Positions 59,968-64,000 of a stretch of DNA of 64,000 nucleotides are shown piece by piece. A program made the position numbers and the translations under genes. Below the pieces are notes generated by a model that ran no database searches, had not been told where the DNA came from, and was given only the letters and a program-made list of their open reading frames with translations. Within the stretch, counting starts at the first letter, position 1; each line of letters starts with the position of its first letter. The DNA lies in assembly GCA_040217155.1 (NCBI GenBank), contig JAVJNS010000035.1:1-64000 (forward strand), written 5' to 3'. This DNA comes from Pelagibius sp040217155. GTDB taxonomy: Bacteria > Pseudomonadota > Alphaproteobacteria > Kiloniellales > Kiloniellaceae.

Positions 59968-61578
59968 CTAAATGAAACGTCGCACCACAAATATAACACA
60001 AACAGTAATAAGGAGTTCAAGCGAATAAAGAAGATTGCCCGCATAAGAATAGAGCGTTTGGTTAACAGCAGCTTCGGGTAGTTCTACATCAATAATTCCG
60101 CGATCATTGAGATCAATTTGACCCATAACTCGACCATAAGAATCAATCACTGCAGAAATTCCGTTATTCGCAGCGCGAACGAGCGGCAAACCTTCCTCCA
60201 CTGCGCGTAGTCGCGCCGAGGCGAAATGCTGATACGGCCCGCTGGAGTCGCCGAACCAGGCGTCATTGGTCAAATTGAGCAGCCACCTCGGCGGCGGCGC
60301 GTCGGCGGCATCGGGCTTCACCGCACCAGGGAAGATGATCTCGTAACAGATCAGCGGCGAAAATGGCGGCAAGCCCGGCAAGTTAAGGTTCTTCAAGCCG
60401 TCTCCGGCGGAAAAATCGCGTGCGCCGGCGGTCAGCTTGGCCAGACCGAGCAGCGACCGCAGCGGCGTATACTCCCCGAAAGGGACCAGATGCACCTTGT
60501 CGTAGGTGGCAACGATTTCGCCACGCTCGTCGAGGGCGTGCAGCGAGTTCCAGATCTCACCACCGGGATCGGCGGGATCAACGCGCGGCGCACCAGCGAT
60601 GAGATAACCGCCCGGCGGCACGATGCCGGCCAGTTCCTCACGCAACCCCGGATCTGCCGCCAGCAAGTAAGGTACCGCAGTCTCCGGCCAAATGATCACA
60701 TTGCGATCCTCGTAGCCGGGGGAAAGAGACAACTCGGCCTGCAGGCGCAGGTTTGCCGCCTTCCGGTCGGCGCGCCACTTCATGGCCTGCGGAATGGCCG
60801 CCTGCACCAGGCGCAGGCGCGCGTCTTCGACAACCGCACTGCCGGGCGCCGGAGCGTCGGCCAGGCGCCAGGCGCCCCAAACCCACGAGAACAGCGGCAG
60901 CAGCAGCAAGGCCGTCACCGCCACATGGGCCGCAAAGCGGTTGCGGGCCGGTGTCGTCAGCGCCGCCGGCGCAGTGGCCGCCACCACGGTCATCAGGCTC
61001 AACAGCCAAACCCCGCCAAAAGCCGAGAGTTGCAACGTCTCCGCCGAAAAGGCCCAGACCGTGCCCATGAGATTCCAGGGAAAGCCGGTCAGAATCCAGG
61101 CGCGCAGGCCCTCCCCCAGCATCCAGGCCACGGCGAAGGCCAGCACCCGGGCCACACCGGCTAAGGCGAAACGGCGTGACGCCGAGAAGGTGAGCCAGAA
61201 GGAGAATGCCGGAAACAGCGCCAGTCCGGCGGCAAGACCGGCAACCGCGAAAGGCATGACCCAGCCAAAGCGCGCGGCATCGACCAGAAAAGCGACGCCG
61301 ACCCAGTAAAGCCCCAGGGCAAAGTGCCCGCTGCCGAATGCCCAGCCGACCAGCGCCGCCTGCCGGCCACTGGTAGCCCCATTCAGCAGCCAGAAAACCA
61401 CCGTGAACGCCGGCAGCAGCAAGGGGAAAAGGTAAAACGGCGGCAACGCCGCAGCGGCCAAGGCGCCACACAGTCCAGCAGCCAGCAAGCGACGCCACCC
61501 GGTCATTCGGGCAAGCGCGGTGGCCAGACGCTGCAGCCTTTGTACTGGCACCGCTTCGAACGATTCTCCAGCGCTCAT
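59968..61578 (-). CDS. lnt: Apolipoprotein N-acyltransferase
   Basis: A 536-aa protein. The N-terminal ~210 residues have about six membrane helices. The nitrilase-like periplasmic domain has the catalytic Glu in IIWPETAVPYLL, Lys in ATYDKVHLVPFGEYTPL and Cys in PLICYEIIFPGA. A last helix is near the end (LLITVCVIFVV). It adds the third acyl chain to lipoproteins. The last ~65 codons (59968-60170) are strikingly AT-rich compared with the rest of the gene. Confidence 0.96.
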   Translation of the reverse strand: MSAGESFEAVPVQRLQRLATALARMTGWRRLLAAGLCGALAAAALPPFYLFPLLLPAFTVVFWLLNGATSGRQAALVGWAFGSGHFALGLYWVGVAFLVDAARFGWVMPFAVAGLAAGLALFPAFSFWLTFSASRRFALAGVARVLAFAVAWMLGEGLRAWILTGFPWNLMGTVWAFSAETLQLSAFGGVWLLSLMTVVAATAPAALTTPARNRFAAHVAVTALLLLPLFSWVWGAWRLADAPAPGSAVVEDARLRLVQAAIPQAMKWRADRKAANLRLQAELSLSPGYEDRNVIIWPETAVPYLLAADPGLREELAGIVPPGGYLIAGAPRVDPADPGGEIWNSLHALDERGEIVATYDKVHLVPFGEYTPLRSLLGLAKLTAGARDFSAGDGLKNLNLPGLPPFSPLICYEIIFPGAVKPDAADAPPPRWLLNLTNDAWFGDSSGPYQHFASARLRAVEEGLPLVRAANNGISAVIDSYGRVMGQIDLNDRGIIDVELPEAAVNQTLYSYAGNLLYSLELLITVCVIFVVRRFI

Positions 61579-61605
61579 CGGGGACCGCCCGTAACGCGCC
61601 TCTTA

Positions 61606-62556
61606 TCACGCATTATGACCGTCCTCGGCGCTTGCTGGCCGGGCGGCGATGTTGCGCACACGCAGGCGTTTGACCCGGCGTGGATCGGCCTCCAGCACTT
61701 CAAAAGTGATGCCGCTGTGCGAATGCTCGACCAATTCACCACGATCGGGCACCCGGCCGGCCAGGGTGAACAGCAGGCCGCCCAGGGTATCAATGTCCTC
61801 ATCATGCTCCTCATCTGAAAGCACGGGCCCAACGCGCTCTTCGAATTCTTCGATGGTGGTGCGTGCATCGGCGATGAGGCTGCCGTCCGGCCGCTCGATC
61901 AACTTTGGGCCGACGGCCACGTCATGCTCGTCCTCAATCTCGCCGACAATTTCCTCGACTAGGTCCTCGATGGTAATCAGACCATCGATCCCGCCGAACT
62001 CGTCGACCACTAGCGCCATATGGACCCGCGAGAGGCGCATTTCCAACAGCAGGTCGAGCACCCGCATCGAGGGGGCCACAACCAGAATTCGCCGCACCAG
62101 GTCGACCAGGTCGAAGGTACGGGAACCTTCACGGTCTTTCATATGGTGCAGGACATCCTTGATGTGAACGATACCCACGACTTCGTCCAAAGTGTCCCGA
62201 TAGACCGGCAAACGCGAATGTCCGGCGTTGCTCATGACATCGATCAGTTCCTCGATCGGCGTATCGAGGTCGACGGCGACGATGTCGGCGCGCGGCACCA
62301 TGGCGTCGTAAGCCGTGAGATGGCGCAGCTTGAGGATGTTCGACAGCATCACGCGTTCGTCACTGGATATCGGCGCGCCGCTGTCGTCCTCGCCTTCTAC
62401 CTCCTTGATTTCGTCGATGATCTCTTCAAGGGTTTCGCGCAACTGCGCTTCGCCATGACGGCCCTTCAGCAGTCCGCGTAAACGCTGCCACAACCCGGTT
62501 CCGGCCTGTCCGTTGCTGCTGCGCGAAAGTCGGCTGCTGCCGGAAGAATCAGCCAC
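61606..62556 (-). CDS. CorC/HlyC-type CBS-domain protein
   Basis: A 316-aa protein. Two CBS domains (MVPRADIVAVDLDTPIEELI and HMALVVDEFGGIDGLITIED) are followed by the CorC_HlyC domain (LGGLLFTLAGRVPDRGELVE). There are no membrane segments, so it is the soluble type, linked to cation transport or envelope stress in other bacteria. I use the GTG at 62556, with GGAGG 5 nt upstream; it overlaps the ybeY stop by 8 nt. The longer open frame only reads through ybeY. Confidence 0.92.
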   Translation of the reverse strand: MADSSGSSRLSRSSNGQAGTGLWQRLRGLLKGRHGEAQLRETLEEIIDEIKEVEGEDDSGAPISSDERVMLSNILKLRHLTAYDAMVPRADIVAVDLDTPIEELIDVMSNAGHSRLPVYRDTLDEVVGIVHIKDVLHHMKDREGSRTFDLVDLVRRILVVAPSMRVLDLLLEMRLSRVHMALVVDEFGGIDGLITIEDLVEEIVGEIEDEHDVAVGPKLIERPDGSLIADARTTIEEFEERVGPVLSDEEHDEDIDTLGGLLFTLAGRVPDRGELVEHSHSGITFEVLEADPRRVKRLRVRNIAARPASAEDGHNA

Positions 62557-63145
62557 GTGCGCCTCCACAATCCACCGCCGGCGCCGTCCCGTTCCCCTCA
62601 GGATCCGAGGCAGAGAGGTAGGGGTCGTCGATGCCCAGGCGCGCCAAAATTTCAGTCTCCAGGGACTCCATCGCTTCAGCTTCCCCGGGCTCCTGATGAT
62701 CGTAGCCCAGGAGATGCAGCAGGCCGTGCACCAAGAGGTGCGTCGTGTGGTCGGCCAAGGCCTTGCCCTGTTCGCGCGCCTCGCGGGAGACGGTTTCGCG
62801 GGCCACGACAATATCGCCGAGCAGGCGCGGCAAACCGCCGGCCGGCACAGCGGTCGCGTCTTCCATGTTACGAAAAGACAGCACGTTGGTCGCGTGATCC
62901 TTGAGACGATAGTCGCGGTTCAAAATGCGCTGCTCGGCGTCATTGGTGAAGACAATTGAGACTTCCACGGGCCCGTCATCATGAGTTTTCATGGCTGTCG
63001 CAGACTGCTTTTCAACGGCAAGCTTCAATGTCATACGAACCGCTGCTCGAGACAGTTCCTCAAGGTTGCCGACGGCATCTCGCCAGGCCGCGTCGTGAAC
63101 CGATACGGCAGTTTCCAAACTGGTACTTCGGGGCGCGTCTTTCAT
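62549..63145 (-). CDS. ybeY: Endoribonuclease YbeY
   Basis: A 198-aa protein with the zinc-binding signature HGLLHLLGYDH, and TNDAEQRILNRDYRLKDHAT and NVLSFRNMED further motifs. It is a 16S rRNA 3'-end maturation and quality-control nuclease. The start is uncertain: the ATG at 63145 gives near-usual length, and a GTG at 63190 would add 15 low-complexity residues. Neither has a good ribosome binding site. It lies between phoH and corC in the conserved order. Confidence 0.95.
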   Translation of the reverse strand: MKDAPRSTSLETAVSVHDAAWRDAVGNLEELSRAAVRMTLKLAVEKQSATAMKTHDDGPVEVSIVFTNDAEQRILNRDYRLKDHATNVLSFRNMEDATAVPAGGLPRLLGDIVVARETVSREAREQGKALADHTTHLLVHGLLHLLGYDHQEPGEAEAMESLETEILARLGIDDPYLSASDPEGNGTAPAVDCGGARG

Positions 63146-63208
63146 GGTCGTTACGGCCGCTGGCGTTGCTGGAGAGTGCCGTGCATCCACAGGGCGGCGG
63201 CACCGGTA

Positions 63209-64000
63209 TCAGCGCTCGGTGCCGAAGAGGTCTCCTTCTCCGGTATTTCCGGCGTCATGGGCCGCGTAAGCACGCACAATCCGTGTTACCAGTGTATGGC
63301 GCACCACGTCCGCAGCAGTGAACTGCACGAAGGCAACGCCTTCCATCTTGGCCAGGATACTGACGGCTTCACCAAGCCCTGAGGGCGCACCCTTGGGCAG
63401 GTCGATCTGCGACAGGTCCCCGGTCACAACCATGCGGCTGTTCTCGCCAAGCCGGGTCAGCGCCATCTTCATTTGCACCGGCGTAGTATTTTGCGCCTCA
63501 TCGAGGATGATGAAGGCATTGGACAGGGTGCGTCCACGCATGAAAGCGAGGGGCGCCACCTCAATCTCGCCGTTGGCGAGGCGGCTCGCCACCTGGGTCG
63601 CCGGCAGCATGTCATAAAGCGCATCATAGAGCGGACGCAGGTAGGGATCGACCTTTTCATGTAGGTCGCCCGGCAGGAATCCGAGGCGCTCACCGGCCTC
63701 CACCGCCGGGCGCGACAGGATGATGCGCTCCACCGCACCCTCGATCAGCATCGACACGGCCATGGCCGCGGCCAGGTAGGTCTTGCCGGTGCCGGCCGGG
63801 CCAATGCCGAATACCAGTTCCTGGTCGCGCAGCGCCTGAACGTAGGCTTTCTGCCCCGGTGAACGCGGTGTCAGGCGGCGTTTGCGTGTGGCAATCGCGA
63901 GCTCGTCGCTGTGCACGGCGCGCACCGCGTCATGGCCGCTCTCTTCAGCCGGCGCCTGCACTGCCATGCGCACCACGGCGTCGACCTCGCCGTCGCCGAC
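63209..64000 (-). CDS. PhoH-like ATPase (5' part outside the window)
   Basis: At least 264 codons; the reading frame stays open to the window edge, so the N-terminus is missing. Walker A FGIGPAGTGKTYLAAAMAVS, LSRPAVEAGERLGFLPGDLH, Walker B NAFIILDEAQNTTPVQMKMA and MVVTGDLSQIDLP are all PhoH. It is a cytosolic ATPase that is usually encoded next to ybeY and is linked to RNA metabolism. The frame before the first Met-like GTG (63976) reads VGDGEVDAVVRMA, consistent with PhoH. Confidence 0.95.
   Translation of the reverse strand, partial: VGDGEVDAVVRMAVQAPAEESGHDAVRAVHSDELAIATRKRRLTPRSPGQKAYVQALRDQELVFGIGPAGTGKTYLAAAMAVSMLIEGAVERIILSRPAVEAGERLGFLPGDLHEKVDPYLRPLYDALYDMLPATQVASRLANGEIEVAPLAFMRGRTLSNAFIILDEAQNTTPVQMKMALTRLGENSRMVVTGDLSQIDLPKGAPSGLGEAVSILAKMEGVAFVQFTAADVVRHTLVTRIVRAYAAHDAGNTGEGDLFGTER

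Noticed and set aside
1..64000. tRNA or rRNA genes, insertion sequences, prophage or CRISPR arrays
   Set aside because: None seen: no transposase or integrase motifs, no regularly spaced repeats and no rRNA or tRNA signatures.

Overview
The window is GC-rich, densely packed DNA from an alphaproteobacterium. The markers are CtrA, its inhibitor SciP and the phosphotransferase ChpT, together with a FlbD-type sigma-54 flagellar regulator and the alphaproteobacterial core order phoH-ybeY-corC-lnt-XRE-metK-trmB-rimP-nusA-ylxR-infB-rbfA-truB-rpsO-pnp. Five short (about 280 aa) flagellins, with FlaG and FliS but no FlaF or FlbT in view, point to the Rhodospirillales and relatives rather than Caulobacter or Rhizobium. 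That placement is an inference.

Layout. 1-498: no gene, one palindromic intergenic repeat. 499-10803 (minus strand): a TPR/glycosyltransferase-like protein, FliS, the filament cap FliD, FlaG and five tandem flagellins in two subfamilies. 10804-11574: a divergent regulatory region. 11575-15925 (plus): a second FliS, FliK, FlgD and FlgE (hook building). 16167-16490: sciP. 16710-28884 (plus): fliF-fliG-fliH-fliN-motA-flbD-flhA-flhF-flhG and a second FliK-like gene. 28881-30907 (minus): fliJ and fliI. 31143-31862: ctrA. 32034-37889 (minus): a compact cheA-cheW-cheY-cheB-cheR operon. 38353-41194: iron(III) permease and binding protein, convergent. 41539-43889: a secreted PDC-type sensor protein and a chemoreceptor. 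44008-46360: chpT, a DUF3553 gene, an ankyrin gene and a 40-codon membrane peptide. 46538-47329: a glycerophosphodiesterase. 47375-64000 (minus): the RNA and translation core block, ending in phoH, which is cut by the window edge.

Regulation seen in the sequence. Sigma-54 (-24/-12) promoters lie in front of the third, fourth and fifth flagellins and in front of the second fliS. Near most of them lie palindromes of the form GGCAA-N3-TTGCC, which resemble the FlbD-binding ftr elements of Caulobacter. A perfect copy also sits beside a CtrA-like box in front of fliF, suggesting that flbD, the sixth gene downstream of fliF, closes a feedback loop on its own operon. CtrA-like TTAA boxes also appear before sciP, ctrA and cheA. 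The window therefore combines a flagellar hierarchy (CtrA, then FlbD/sigma-54), its cell-cycle inputs (ChpT, SciP) and chemotaxis.

No RNA genes, insertion sequences, prophage or CRISPR arrays were seen. The less explained items are the conserved leaders of the flagellin genes, a probable attenuator before rimP-nusA-infB, a sharp AT-rich patch at the end of lnt, and the 40-aa peptide gene.
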